Origin: Sphaerulina vaccinii
Lineage: Eukaryota > Ascomycota > Dothideomycetes > Mycosphaerellales > Mycosphaerellaceae
Length of the DNA stretch: 64,000 nt
Direction of reading: 5' to 3'
Assembly (NCBI GenBank): GCA_022570795.1
Contig: JAKUDP010000025.1
Coordinates: 387,001 to 451,000, forward strand
Part shown: positions 29,886 to 42,564 of the stretch, one piece after another
Numbering within the stretch: position 1 is the first letter of the stretch
Layout: every line of letters starts with the position of its first letter
Position numbers and translations under genes: made by a program
The notes under the pieces: model-generated
Seen by the model: only the letters and a program-made list of their open reading frames with translations
The model's database searches: none
Told to the model about the DNA's origin: nothing

Positions 29886-32101
29886 CTTGAAGTAGAACGT
29901 GGGAAGTTGTGGGGAGGGTTTGATGGTGTGCAGTAGGGTGTGATGGTCTGTCAAAGGTAGCGATCGGCGTGCTCTTTAAGTACTCATCTCGCTGCACGTC
30001 GCTATGGCCACCACGGTATGGGCGGGGAATGATAGGATTGTGCCTCGTGCCCACTGTGCCCACAGGCTCGCTCTGGCCGTGCTCGCGTCGTGATGCCAAT
30101 TCAATAGCACAGCTGGGCTTCCTCACGAGTCGGAGCCGAAATCCTTATTGTCACTGCTTGGAGCTTGGGGCTGATGGCACGAACGCCGGTGTTCCCGCAT
30201 GCTGTTCAGGACCGAGTCATTTTGGTCAAAGCATATTCGCGATGCGTTTACTGTGTTCATGAGAATGCATATGCACATGGCTGAGCATAATCATGAGTTC
30301 TGCTATCGGAGTCGATGATGGCTATTCTTGCTTTTGGTCAGCTCACTTTCCATCTCTGATAAAGTGCCGACCACATGGCATGAGCAATAAAAGTGTGCAT
30401 CCGCAGTGATTGAAGTTGCAGAAGGTTCGCGAGATCCGCCTTCCAACGTGGCTTGCACGAGGTGCCGCACCGACCACCGACCAAAAGTGGAGTCCAGCGT
30501 TGCCAAGCTGTACGTTTTGGGTACTGTCAGCTCCACGTGCTAGCCGAATACAGTTTGCTTGTGGCTTTTATGGTGCATATCGGCAAGAAACTTGGTACGT
30601 TGGCAGGTTAGAAACATGCCGTGTCTCGGATTATCTTGGTAGACTTTCTTGTAGCGTTGAATCTGTCAAAATCTCGTATATTGATGAAAATCGTCTGTAC
30701 TTCTGGATTCTGGCGCGGTCCATAGATAACACAATTGCGCCCTCTTGAAGATTTCGCACGATTGATCTCCCAATCTTTGAGGTGCTGCATACTGATACGG
30801 TATACGCATCGATTTTGACTTCACTTTCCAGCCTTGCGTTGCCATCAGATCGTGGCTTTGATATCGGTGAAGGCTATTGTACTGTAGTCGTCAGCAAGCC
30901 ACCAGCTGCAAGCCCACGGCGCCTCCGCCTGAAAACATATCTCATGTGATTCTTGGACTGCTGGCACTGGGCGGCTGCTATGCGGATTTCAGCCATTGTG
31001 CTCTACTGCTCTCCTTTGAGGTGCTAAGCTTCGTACAGCATCCATCTGGACGAATCAGGCTCCACGTGCAAGCAGCGTTATACCACTTTCGGCCTATGTA
31101 GCGAGGGCTAATAGGACGACCATGTGAGCGGCAAGGACTGCCCTCCAGACCACTCTAGATGCCATGAAAGCACAGCCTATAAGGCGAAGGTAGCTTGACT
31201 CGGGCATCAAATACAGTCAACATGTTGACGTGATGGTCGGTTCTTTCGCGATCTGAGTGCCGATGACTTTGAAAGGCAGAGTTCCAGCATTCAACAATCG
31301 ACTTTGCGTATAGTCAATGAACTTGCAAGTGGTCACATATTCTGGCTCACTCGCGTACCTGATCGCACTAAGCACTACGGTTCCGTGCGTGCAACACCCG
31401 GATTGTATGCTTCTCCGAACTCGGTCCTGCCGAGACATGTCCATGGAGGCCATGCCTTGGCACATTGTTAAGCACAAGGCACAGTCTAGCTCACAGATTG
31501 GCTGGATCGACTTCGCTTTCCTCCGGAAGTCTCTTTGAGTGTTGAATCCACTGTACCATAGCCTTCTCGATCTTTCAGCTTCGAACTTCATGGCCTCGAA
31601 CAGATTTGTCGACTCCTTGTCTGAAAAAGGCATACGTGCTCCAGCACAGAGAAGAGCCCAAAGTCCGGCTGGTTCAACATCGCTCTCGGCCGTCCACTCA
31701 AGACTCATCACGACCGCATCAAAGCGTGCTCAATCACATACTTCGGGACCACACTGGTCGGCCTTGGGTTTCTGGTATGCTTTACCCAAGTCCTTCAGCT
31801 GAGCACCACTCTGCCATAAGCTCAACCTGCGCCAGTCGAACCATCTTTGCGTGAGGTATGGGCTCTCTTCCGCATGAGGATCGCGATACAGTCTTGTCCA
31901 CGTTCCAGACAAGCATCGACTCATGGGGTACTGCCCGCAGGTGTGCAGAGAGAGTTGGCTCTCTGAATGCACCATGCCTATGCGCGAAAGGACAGCCGCG
32001 ACGTCCTGACTCAAGGTTACCGACAGGCTATGTCACAGCATACAGCCGACTGTTGCCGGTGGGCTGCAAGTATCACTTTCCGTACTCCTCCTCTTCTCCG
32101 T
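29886..32101. other. 2.2-kb gene-poor spacer
   Basis: Upstream of the secreted-protein gene and downstream of the Zn2Cys6 gene. Two minus-strand open segments (32014..31730 and 31711..31217) share one frame and are separated by a single TGA, but neither has a recognisable domain. A short plus-strand frame near 30450 contains ACTRCRTDH, vaguely zinc-cluster-like. None is supported as a gene. Confidence 0.4.
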
Positions 32102-34370
32102 TCATGTCGGTTGGCCAGGACTGGCATCTTGCACAAGGGGACTGACACCACTCCCGACAGATTCAGTCCCAACGCTTCTCATGTCATCTGAGAAACCAAG
32201 CTCATCAAGGTTCATCGTCCGAAATATCCCACTCATATTACTGATGCCTGTAGCCCCAGCGTCTGTTGGTCTCGTCGCGCGATACTCCACGAATTCTCGA
32301 ATGGTACGTATGGTCGTAGGATAACCTTCGTCGTTGACTAGCCACCACCGTGTCACATCTTCAGACCAAGTTTCGCTCATCCGCTTACGCAAGTTCTCCG
32401 GATAGATGTATCCTAGCTGCTCAATACGTGCGAACTTCCGCTGACTCCACCTCGTGTACTTCTCATCTTTTGGTAAGAATAGACTCATGATGCCTAGACT
32501 GGCTTGACATCCTAGTATGGCTGTTGGTCCACCTTGCCCACCGTATTGAATAGCATCGAACATCTTGCATTTCTTCATCGCGATCTGTGTAAGCTCGGGA
32601 GAGGGAGGCTGTCCTGATGCCATACCTAACTGATACTTGAACATTAGATCGATAGCCCAGTGATCTAAAAGAACAAAGTTCATCGTAGCAAGTTCGCCAG
32701 AGTAGAGGAACTTCTGGTCTCGGAAGCCGAAGAGGTCCTCCTCACCTAGAGGAAGCGAGTCTGGGAATGATGTAGCGAAGCATGCTGAATCTGTAAAAGC
32801 AGTCTCGATCGAATGGCCGAATTCAGCAAACTCTCTCGACAGCGCTTCAATACCAGTCGCGAAGGCCTCATCGGATATGTTGTTCTTCGCTTTCCCGGCG
32901 AACAAGACGCTGACATCTGTTGCAAGCAATCGCGTTGTTGCGAAGTAGTATTCGAATCGAGCGCCGAGATTCTTTGGCTTGTCTTGAGTCTGCCGTTTGT
33001 AGAACGCTGCAGAAGCTGCAAACCATTCGCGGCCAAGTGTGGTCTCATCGCCAGACATGATGCCTGCAAAGAGGTCGAAGCGAATGTACCATGTGATGAT
33101 CTTGCGCCGCGTTTCGTCCTGGAGAATAGTCTGAGGTGTGAAAAGGTCTGTCAGGATCTGATAAGCTGCTCTTTGGTGACCCATCAAGTTGACCCAGTCG
33201 CCGAGGAACTCCTGACATGGATGTTAGCGCATCGTGTCAAGATTAGCACATTGCCTTGTGGCTGACTCACTTCTATGGTAGCGAGCTGCAGAATCGTGAG
33301 CAGAGTTGCGATGTTGTGCCGCTGCTTCTTCAATGACTGCTGCAGGAAAGCAATGGACTTGTTGTAGTAGGAGAGAAACCCAGATATGTCGCTGTTGTTG
33401 TGGGCTACAGCATGGTGATATGCCGCGAAAGCCACGATGGAGTAGAGCAGAGCTGCGCTTCCGTCATTCATGGCGATCTCGAGGAAGGTGGTTTTCAAGA
33501 AGTCGCCGCCATCATACTTGAATGCGTAGTGGTGATGCGACATGTGTTGCTGGTGAAATTTGAGGTAGTATCTCACGTCTTTAGGGAGGGCGTTCCAACG
33601 TGGATTCTGACTTATGACGGATCGAATGGATTGCCGCGAGGTGGTTCGTACTGGTTGTGGGCGATTGTTCGAAATACTCGACTCCGTGGATGGGGATGTG
33701 CTTCGATGAGGCTGCAAGGAGGAACTTTCTGACAATTTCCGATCAGTTGCAGCTGATGCCGGGTCTTCATCGTCGAACTCGTCTTCGTCCATGTCAGGTA
33801 TTGCCGGAAGACCGTCAAGTTGATCCGCGTCTAAGTCACTGCCAGATGGACTCGAACCCGTAGGGGAGCTTGCTTTACGCCTGCTGCTTTTGCTCTTTGT
33901 TACAGCAGGTTCAGCATCGCCAGGATAAGTACATTCTCGTTTGCCCTTTCGACACCCTAGGCTGTTCATTAGCGACGCGCTAGTAATGGATACGTGAAGA
34001 GAGGCATACTCTCGCAGGTCGGATGGCTTTCATCGCACTGTGATCGATCTCGTCAGCATACGAGGTTGTCCGAGGTAGAGTCATATCTCACCTTCACTCT
34101 CCGTTGTCGACAGGTGTAGCATCCGCTCCTCGTGCGCCGATGCTTCACATGCTCAGCACCCTGAGGCTGTCGCCGCCGTGGTCGTGCTGTTCCCTGTGGA
34201 GGAGCGGTCGTTCGACTGGATCCTTCGAATTCTGAATATGAGCCCATGCTCTCCATCGACATGGTTTGGATCTGATGCAGTCTTGGCGGTTGTTGATAAG
34301 GTTCCGTTGGCATAGTCGGAGGGTAGCCGCGGGTATAGTAGCTGAGGTGGGGTGGGTATTGGCCGTCCAT
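32102..34370 (-). CDS. Zn2Cys6 transcription factor, intact
   Basis: Exons 34370..34092, 34010..33983-equivalent short exon (34037..34010), 33956..33271 and 33211..32102 give 700 residues. The zinc cluster is assembled from three exons: SGCYTCRQRRVK | CDESHPTCE | RCRKGKRECTYP, with all six cysteines at proper spacing (first at residue 84). A Ser-rich linker and a regulatory domain of the Fungal_trans_2 (DUF3468) type follow (EFLGDWVNLMGHQRAAYQI onward, then TWYIRFDLFAGIM). Introns are 54, 53 and 59 nt. The second exon is only 28 nt long. It is likely a nuclear regulator; targets are unknown. It is the last gene before the 6.7-kb gene-poor region. Confidence 0.9.
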
Positions 34371-37300
34371 ATCGATGTGGTACCTCTGTGTACGCCAGAA
34401 TGGGGCTCCAGAATAGGATCAAGGCTGGTGGAGACCGAGCCTGCGGCCTATGATATGGACAACCAAACCAGAGTTGAGTTGTGCGAGTATGTGGTAGGTA
34501 AAGTTACAGGAGTACTGTATGCTTATTGCGCCCAGTGTGTGCAGGATTCTCGATGGACGTTTGGAGCTCCGGCAGAGGCGTCAGCCGCCCCATGTGATCG
34601 AGTGTCAGCAGGCGGTAGCGGAAGCCTTCGACCACAACGTGGTGATAACGTGGTGATCTACAACGGCCGAACTGCCTCGTCCTGTGTCACCTTAGATCTG
34701 AGCATGAAACCCGACGCAGTTGGTAAGGCACGGTGGCAAGACCCAGCAAGGCACCATAGGTATACCCGTCATATTCATATGATCAGGCCCGGTGGCCTTG
34801 ATCAACATGTAGCAGACGGCATCCGCCGAGTCCAATATTCGCCCCTTTGGAAGGTGAGAAAAAGATCCACCAGGTCGCTCGTGTGCAGTAAAGGAAGCTT
34901 GCTTGATACAAGGGAACAGGCGAGGCGGTACTCAATCGGAGCTTCTTCCTTTTCGAATGACATGGCGAGAGATCGACACCGGGAGTTGCTGCTAGTCTAT
35001 GTGCCTGGACTGCAAGGGTGTAGTTCACAGACCTAGTCAAATGTCTCGGCGCTCAGGTATAGGACGATCACTCATGCTCACTACTCTGCATAGTTCTGGA
35101 AGACACTCTCAACAGATGTACAGCTCTAGTGGCTGGCTGATAGGCGATCCTGATACCAGACAGGTTGCCGAGCAGTTTGGCGCATCCTGCGGAGGGTTTC
35201 TATATTCCCTGAATTCGAGCCGGCCAGTAGAGAGTGAGTCCGCGCGCATACGTGGTACTCCATGTTTCATGCCCGCGTTAGCATTCTTCCGCTGCGCAGG
35301 ACGAGTTGCACCGAGTGATGAGACCAGAGTCCTGACGTCCGGCATAGTCGATCAGAGCATCTGAGAGAAGGGCTCCACAGATGCAAGGAAGAAATGCCTT
35401 GGAAGCGCACTACGGTTGACAGCCTCGCCTTGCACCAGACCAGGATGCAACGCGAAGTGGGCGGTCCACACTTCGGGACCGGATACCCAAGGCTAAATCG
35501 TATGGCAGACCGATCCTCAAAAGACATCTTTGGGCGTCAAGACCACATCCTCCGGTGTTTGCCGTCAGGCCAAGGGCATCTGCAAGTGTGGGTGAGATGC
35601 GTAGGGACAATCGACGACTATCATGCTGCTTCAGCCGGGCCTTCAGCGTCTTGGAGCGCATCATAGGCATGAAAGCTGGACGCCACCTCCGCGTCGCAGC
35701 GCATGGATGACCACTAAAGCGCCTGGATCATGCGAAGCAATATAATAGTCTTCCTGCCGCCGAAGGGCAAGTACATCATATCTGATGAGGGTGAAGATAG
35801 AGTGATAATAGTGTTGCCGCCACGAACCTACATACCATGAAACGAAACACAGACCCTGCCCGATACGCTTTCGTTCCTGGCGAAGTGCTGCCGGGCCTCC
35901 CAGAACAGCTGTGCGATCGGCAGTCAGTTGTGCTTCATCTGTGAAAGCTGTCGTATGTGTCGAGTCGGTGCCGACAGGTCTTCGATTCGTAATTGCTGCA
36001 CCGTGAAGATCTCCATGGTTGCTGGCATGTGCAGTTCTGACTTTTGATCCCGTTTCATGCCGTTGTCCTGTATGCTGGCAGAAGCTGGTAGAGAGCTCGC
36101 CTTGCTGTGGCAATCTCCACCGGAAAATTTCTCGCTGTCTCAAGTGAACCTGTTGGTGTTCCCGCAAGTTGTGGGTGGTGTTGTTTGAGGTTCAAACGGG
36201 CAGCGACGTTGCAAAATGGATGTTTGACGAGCACCAGCACCAGCCGGTCGGGATCATCGCATGGCCACCACAAACCTTCATCACCAGCCTCACCATCACT
36301 TCCTACACCACACTGCACGTACACCACTACTGCTACCGGCAACTGACCGCAAGCATGCACGACAGTGTTCCGCACAAATGTACCATCAGTGATGATAATG
36401 GGTCAAGAACAGCGAGCAGAGTGGGGAGTCCATCACGACAAGAGCATCACGTACATCATGCCACTGCAATTCAGCCAATGCGGATTGTGGCACAGCCCTG
36501 CGATCTCCTCATCCATCCTAGTAGCTGCTGGTTGAGGCATTGTGAGGAGGCGCTGACGCTGCTTAGCAAGGACGATCCTTCGCTGTCAAAATTCTGTTGT
36601 TTGCCCAGCCAACGAGGACCTCGATCAAAGACGCAACGTCCAGCTTTCTATACCTGCCTTGTTAATGATCATCGTCTTCTATGCGGCTACACCTTGCAAG
36701 CACATGGCCGACTCCACAATCCCGTTCGCAAGGTTTCACCGCACGGACAGACCCACAGCAGATCGAAACGACGCTAGGAAAGCAGTTTTCTTCTCGACGC
36801 TGCGCAAGCCCACTAACCAGCTGTTGCTATGATCAGCATTCGTGCAAACTGCCGGTCTTGAGGAATTCTCCAGCCTACTCTCGACCGGACTGTCTGAACT
36901 ACTGTACGGTATGCGGTGTGGCTAGTTGATGAGACAGTAGCTCCACCGGCTACAGCAATGCAGGCCGGGCGGAGATGATGAAGGAACAGGCTCAGATCTT
37001 CACAGGCTACTCAGAAGCTTGGAAAGTGGTGAGCCACTGTGGCTTGATCGACATAGACTCCGCCATGTTACGTGCCGATGATGATCACTGCCATCGTGTT
37101 GCTGCCAGGCATGGCAGAGGCTCTCCTCGCAGACCATACAATTGTGGCGAGATCGAAGACCTCGTTGAAGTGGTCGTCAGTCAACTCGTAGCTCGCTGTG
37201 GCCTTGAGGACTACCATACCATGCACCTGTGAACGGAGACAAGGTGTGGCGATAATCTTCAATGCCACCGAGCCATCTGTGGCTCAACGAAACGCATGGC

Positions 37301-40131
37301 CACCCTCGGCCGACAGCAGCATCCTGCTCAACATCCAAGACCGGCAGTCTTGACACCCGTTGAACCATCCAAACCATCACGAGCCAATGCGAGCTTGGCC
37401 AGCACCTCATACGAAGTACTACGACATGGCCGAGGTGTTCAAAATCGTAATGCTGATCCCAGGACTGCATCCTGCTCGACCATGAATCCTAGACTCACCT
37501 AATCCAGAAGTACATCCGAAATTCAGGGTTGCCAAACCAAAACGCGGACTGCAGGCTTGTCGCTCTTCGCTGCGTTCGACAATCTTCAAGGCATCACCAC
37601 ATCCACTTGCTGAGGAGCCGGGTTCGCAGCACTCTCTGCTGCCCCGAACTGAGCCCGAGCCTGGCACTGCTGAACGTGCTGTGCAATTCGCGACGACTTC
37701 CTCAATACTGGTATTCGTGCCTTTCGCGGCACCCGGGTCTGTTGTGCTTTCTTCAATGTGAAGCCACGAAAAGCGAGCCTTGCAGCAAGACGACACTGAG
37801 CCAGACGTGCCTGCTCATGGTCGACACAAGAACGATATACGGTATCTGTCCGCGGACTATTCATGGCAACATGGGTGCAGCGCTATTTCGGCGCGTAGCA
37901 GAGAAGGCACACATTCATGGCCCTGGACTCTGTTGAAGTTCAACAGGCAAGATCACGCATCCGAAGCCGCTCTAGGCCTGGCCCGCCACGAGGAGATTCT
38001 CCTCGATGCTGAGCAATCGGCAGGATATCTATGCAATATCAGCCACACCATAGGTGTACACTCCGCAAACATGACATGTCCTGCCGCCGAATCGCGCGGC
38101 AGCTGTGTCCAGCCGTAGCATGTCTCGGGAATGCCCCCTGTGCCACAGGACAGTGATGAAAATGCTTGCCGCGGATTATCGACCCATATCAACTAGACTG
38201 TCAGCCGGTCGACTCTACTGGTCAGCTCAAGCAACAGGATGCATGTATTTATTCCGGACCCGAACATGAGGCAGGGCAGGTAGAAATGGCAACATGGAGA
38301 GATGGTGCTGCCGTGATGCTCCCATTCGATGCTCCTGCACCGCCCTGGTCGGCGCCTATGTGATGCTGATGCACAACATGCTTGATGGACATCACGATCT
38401 AATTCGTGTGAAGCACACGGAAGAGGCAAGACCTCCATACATTCACGGCAGGTGCGGCACCTCGTGATTCTTGGCCCGTCCATGCGCGACGACTGTGCTG
38501 TCTTGACTGCCTGATGCAGTAATACTCTCGAACAACCCTAGATGCTGCTACTTCCGCCAACCAAGAATACCTGCTGCACATCAGGATCGCCATACTTGGC
38601 TTTCTACAGTAGCGCTCTCCTATGGAGCTCATCCATACAATACTCATATGACCGGTGACACGCACGCAACCTCCTTTCACCCTTGATCTCGGACCTATCA
38701 CAAACAAGTACCAGACGCCGTTCTTCCTTCGTCACACCGGCGATAACGAGTCCACCTTGGATACCATGTCTCGAGCCCTGCCGACCCGATAACCCACTTT
38801 GTCCAGATGGCGAGGTCATGCCATGCTCGAGGGCCTAGGGTAGGCCTCGGGCGATCAACCGACGAACTACAGTCTAGCATTGATATGCATAGCCACCATG
38901 CTAGGCGCAAATTCCATACCTAGAGTCGATCTAGACTTGTGAAGCAGACCGGCCATACTCTCGGCCGGCTCCTAGACTCAACTTCCGCTCTCACAAGTCA
39001 CTGGGTAACATCGCGGCAAGAACGACTGACTCGGGTGGCATATGGGTGCTTAGCGCGCAATTTCTGATCCTCGTGGTAGGCATTCCATCACTCGTACGAC
39101 GACGAATCGGGAGAAAGAAGCCAAAGATTCCCACGAGCGAGACGCAATCCATGGAGACACTGTCCAACTCAAGGTTCTGAAGACATGGCGGTACGAGGGC
39201 TGCTGTGCCAGGCCAAGATCCTGAAGATGGGTTCACACGACAAAGGAATGCTCACTTCTCGATATGAACTGTCGATGGGCCGTGTACGACCACTCGCTTG
39301 AGTGAGGGCCAGTCAGAGTTCCTCAGCACGCTCCCATTCTGTCAAGCCAAAGCATATTGAAGCCGTATTGCGGGTACCGAGGTATATCTTGTCTACTTTA
39401 CTCTTATGCATTGCAAGATTGTCATTGAAGGACCTAACTTCATCTCTGAGATGCCAGTCAACTTACATCGAGCAGGAAAACTTGCCGCCGGCTAATATGA
39501 CCGGTCTCGTATTCACCTCGTATACTGGCATGACTTCTCGTTGCACCGCAGTCTCCTACACAAAGGTTCCCGCCTCGATATCGCGACAAGTTTAATGACT
39601 GACGGCCTGGTATCTGCCTGACGGCCTGGTATCTGCCATCCGTTGTCGTCGGTCTACACATCTACCGCTATCCAGCCGCCACGACGTACAATCTGGTTGC
39701 AAGCACCATCGAGATCGGTAGAGACGACCCTGCGATGATCGCAACGATGAGCGACGACACGACTGTGCTCGCATACATGCTGCAGTCCTGAGAGCAGACT
39801 GTTATCTGAACAGGGTCGTCTTGACTTCAGATTCGCAAGACAGGGGTCTCCGCTCAAGTCTACACGATTGTCCTTCTCGGCTACTTCTTCGTCCTTTCAG
39901 ATATCATCTTGCTCCTGCTATACGCAGCCTTCTTCGTTGCGATAGAGGACTGAGTGTTCCGTCGCCACGACAATCCAGAGCGGCGAATAACCGCAGCAAA
40001 CATCACAACAGCTGCCAAATATCAACCCAGAATTCCTGTTTCGAGCTTGCTTGACACTCACACGTATAAACACACAGACAAAACCTTTAGACATATACTC
40101 CAATCTCATTATGTCTTCCCAGGTAGGTTAA
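34371..40131. other. Gene-poor region, no supportable gene
   Basis: 5.8 kb upstream of the Zn2Cys6 gene with no open frame showing a domain, splice pattern or convincing protein composition on either strand. Base composition does not look AT-shifted as after repeat-induced point mutation. No terminal repeats, transposase or reverse transcriptase remnants were recognised. The longest frame (34266..35036, plus) begins antisense to the zinc-finger exon and looks like chance. Confidence 0.5.
39600..39637. repeat. Exact 19-bp tandem duplication
   Basis: TGACGGCCTGGTATCTGCC occurs twice head to tail at 39600-39618 and 39619-39637 with no mismatch, so the duplication is recent or constrained. It lies in the gene-poor region. 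Confidence 0.85.
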
Positions 40132-40430
40132 ATGGACTCCGCTGCACATCTTGCGGTGCCAATGGACAGCCAGAGGGAAACCACTAAGAAGCAGCTCATC
40201 GAAGCACTTGGTATCAAGAGGTACCATCTAGTCCTTCAGCTCATAGCCACATACAAAGATGTCATAGCTACAGGCAGTACGTGTAACTTTACGATTCAGT
40301 CAATCGAGTTCAAATCAGCAAACATTCTGCAGACATGAAGCTTGCGGATGAGTGCCTCAAATTGGGCCGCGAGGCCTTCGGAGGCGATGCAATCTTTCTC
40401 GTGCAGTCGGACGACATTGAGAGAGGCTGA
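40132..40430 (+). CDS. Possible small two-exon protein gene (80 aa)
   Basis: ATG at 40132 (MDSAAHLAVP), exon to 40276, a 56-nt intron 40277..40332 (GTACGT...CTGCAG), second exon to TGA at 40430. Joined, the product reads on as ATGNMKLADECLKLGREAFG, with a hydrophobic/basic helix-like centre (KRYHLVLQLIATY). Splice sites and phase fit and both exons have protein-like composition, but no family is recognised. A pyrimidine-rich stretch and a TATA-less A-rich leader (CACACAGACAAAACC) lie upstream. Confidence 0.4.
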
Positions 40431-41075
40431 GAAAAAAGGCTGAATCTTGAGCTCAGGTTGTCGCGTTCATCGGTTCACATCATGTACTTCTGGGAATTGT
40501 GTTGCTGCTGGCTTTGGTGGCGAGAGGATATTCGGATGCTGTCTCTCGATTTCATGGTAGTTGCTGCACGGGAAGCTCTGTCATGATACGGCGCAAAGGA
40601 TGCTCGACGTTCTTGATACTGTCAGTAGTGGGCAAGACTGGATAGAGGCACCCCACTGCGTTAGGCACGTGTCGACGGCTGTCTCTTTACTTCATCCCCT
40701 TGATGCAACCGCGCATCAAGAGCTGAGTTGCAGCTTGTACTCAAAACCTGGAAGGGATTCATGATCTCTCGGACGATCTCGAATGCCTACGCGCCGCGGG
40801 TATTCGGGCACGTTGTAGCTGTATTCCAAACCCTGGGTATCTCTGTTCTCTGATCAGCAACTCTACGAGCCGCACATGCAGTGGTGAGCACGATGGAATG
40901 ATGCACAGTAGGCAGCTGCAAATGCATGAGTGAGTAATAGAGTGGTACAGTTGTCGAGTCATACTTGGAGTCTCGCGCTTTCGTAATCCTTGGCGCGGAA
41001 GTCGCCCACTCGCAAGCCTCGTTCTCAAATTAAGTACAATCGCCGCCTCTTCAAGAACAACAACATATCGACAAA
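40431..41075. promoter_or_regulatory. eIF3g upstream region
   Basis: 645 bp upstream of the eIF3g start. The last 60 bases (CAAGAACAACAACATATCGAC) resemble an A/C-rich housekeeping leader. No gene recognised. Confidence 0.4.
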
Positions 41076-42019
41076 ATGGCCGACCTAGCAGTAAAAGCAC
41101 CACGCGGAACCGACTGGGCTGACGATGGCGATGATGCCGCTCCAGATCTCAGCAATGCGATCCCAGCGCCAACGATCACAAAGAACAAGGACGGAACCGA
41201 GACAATCGTGACGATATTCATCAACGAGGAGGGCAGGAAGGTCAAACGCACACAACGAATCCGCCGCAGCGTCGTCAAGAAGCGCGAGAACCCACGAGTC
41301 GCAGAGCGTCGAGCATGGGACAAGTTTGGCGTCGAGGCTGGGCGCGCTGCAGGTCCACACCCAGACACCACCACACTGGGTGAGAACATCATCTTCCGAC
41401 CGCAGGTGGGCTTCAAGGCTGGTGGCGCGCAGGAGAAGGCGCCAGAAGAGGACAAGAAGGCAGAGGCACTGAAAAAGATGCAAATCAAGTGCCGTATTTG
41501 CTCTGGAGACCATTTCACAACCAAGTGTCCTTTCAAGGATACCATGGCGCCTACTGGAGAGGATGCTGCGCCAGCTGATATGGATGCTATCACAGGCGAG
41601 GATAAGGGCGGTCTTGGAGCTGGTGGTAGCTCTTATGTTCCACCTCATATGCGAAAGGGTGCAGCAGGTGCTGGAGGTGGGGAGAGAATGGGTGGCAAGT
41701 TCGAGAGAGACGATCTTGCTACGCTGCGTGTCACAAACGTAAGTCTCAGCTTATCTCTGATAACCTCTCTGGACTACGCTAATGAATACAGGTTTCCGAG
41801 TTCGCAGAAGAAGGCGACCTGCGCGAGATGTTCGAACGCTACGGCCGTGTTACGAGAGTGTTCTTGGCCAAGGACCGCGAAACAGGCAGAGCAAAGGGCT
41901 TTGCCTTCGTCAGTTACGCTGATCGATCAGATGCTGCACGAGCTTGTGAAAAGATGGACGGCTTCGGTTATGGGCATCTTATCCTCCGTGTCGAGTTCGC
42001 TAAGAAGGCGACGACCTAG
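41076..42019 (+). CDS. tif35: Translation initiation factor eIF3 subunit G
   Basis: Exons 41076..41738 and 41792..42019 give 296 residues. N-terminal eIF3g domain (ADLAVKAPRGTDWADDGDD, then KVKRTQRIRRSVVKKRENP), a CCHC zinc knuckle (CRICSGDHFTTKC), a Gly-rich linker with SSYVPPHMRKG, and a C-terminal RRM (TLRVTNVSE, with RNP1 KGFAFVSY). Length and order match fungal eIF3g, which binds RNA and eIF3i and supports scanning and reinitiation on 40S ribosomes. The 53-nt intron sits inside the first strand of the RRM. Confidence 0.96.
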
Positions 42020-42564
42020 AGATGTCTCTGAAATGCGACAGACACCATGGCACTCAGGGGACAGATGTACGCAAGAAGAGGCGATATGAGTTGTCAGAGA
42101 TGAACATGGGCAGATAGACGAAATGCACGATCTTGATGCTTTCAACCGGTCTCTTCGCAGATCGATGGTCACAATCACTGCCAGTGCATCTGGCGTACTG
42201 TACTACAAGGAACCAAGCTCGAACCCGTCCGACCCGACTCGTGTCTCCGTCGCCTGTCGCTGCCCATGGCACGCAAGGCTCTGACGCGCCAATATGTCAG
42301 AAATGAACGAAGCAGAGAAGCATTGCTGATCTCGACATACAGTGCCGTACAAAGCCAGCTCAGAAATGACACTACCTTTTGCCATTTTAGGAAAGACGTT
42401 GTTAATGCGCTGACTGCACGCAAAGACGATTTATCAGCACGAGTCTTGAGTCTTCTTACGTCATTTCTTAGAGAATGCTTCGATATATTGATACAAGTAT
42501 AGCCGTGTCCACTAGACAACAACAATATCAGCCTCCACACCACAGAACCTTCAGCGCATCCACA
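42020..42564. other. Spacer: eIF3g 3' region and NmrA-like promoter
   Basis: 545 bp, no separate gene. From 42475 an in-frame ATG precedes the NmrA-like gene and may encode a presequence (see that entry). Confidence 0.4.

Noticed and set aside
30400..30560. ACTRCRTDH word resembling the start of a Zn2Cys6 cluster
   Set aside because: Only two cysteines fit, no further cluster or regulatory domain follows, and the frame closes quickly.
31217..32014. Two minus-strand open segments in one frame separated by a TGA, possible gene or pseudogene
   Set aside because: Neither segment has a recognised domain, the upstream segment lacks a convincing start, and only a 38-nt intron would remove the stop, shorter than any intron seen here.
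33840..33860. B-box-like word GGGTTCGAGTCC (minus strand), possible tRNA
   Set aside because: It lies inside a well-supported coding exon and no acceptor or anticodon arm can be formed around it.
24895..34370. Secondary-metabolite gene cluster
   Set aside because: An O-methyltransferase and a Zn2Cys6 regulator are present, but there is no polyketide synthase, NRPS, terpene cyclase, P450 or transporter in the window.
34266..35036. 256-codon plus-strand frame
   Set aside because: It begins antisense to the zinc-cluster exon of the Zn2Cys6 gene, lacks an ATG in good context and has no domain; likely a chance frame.
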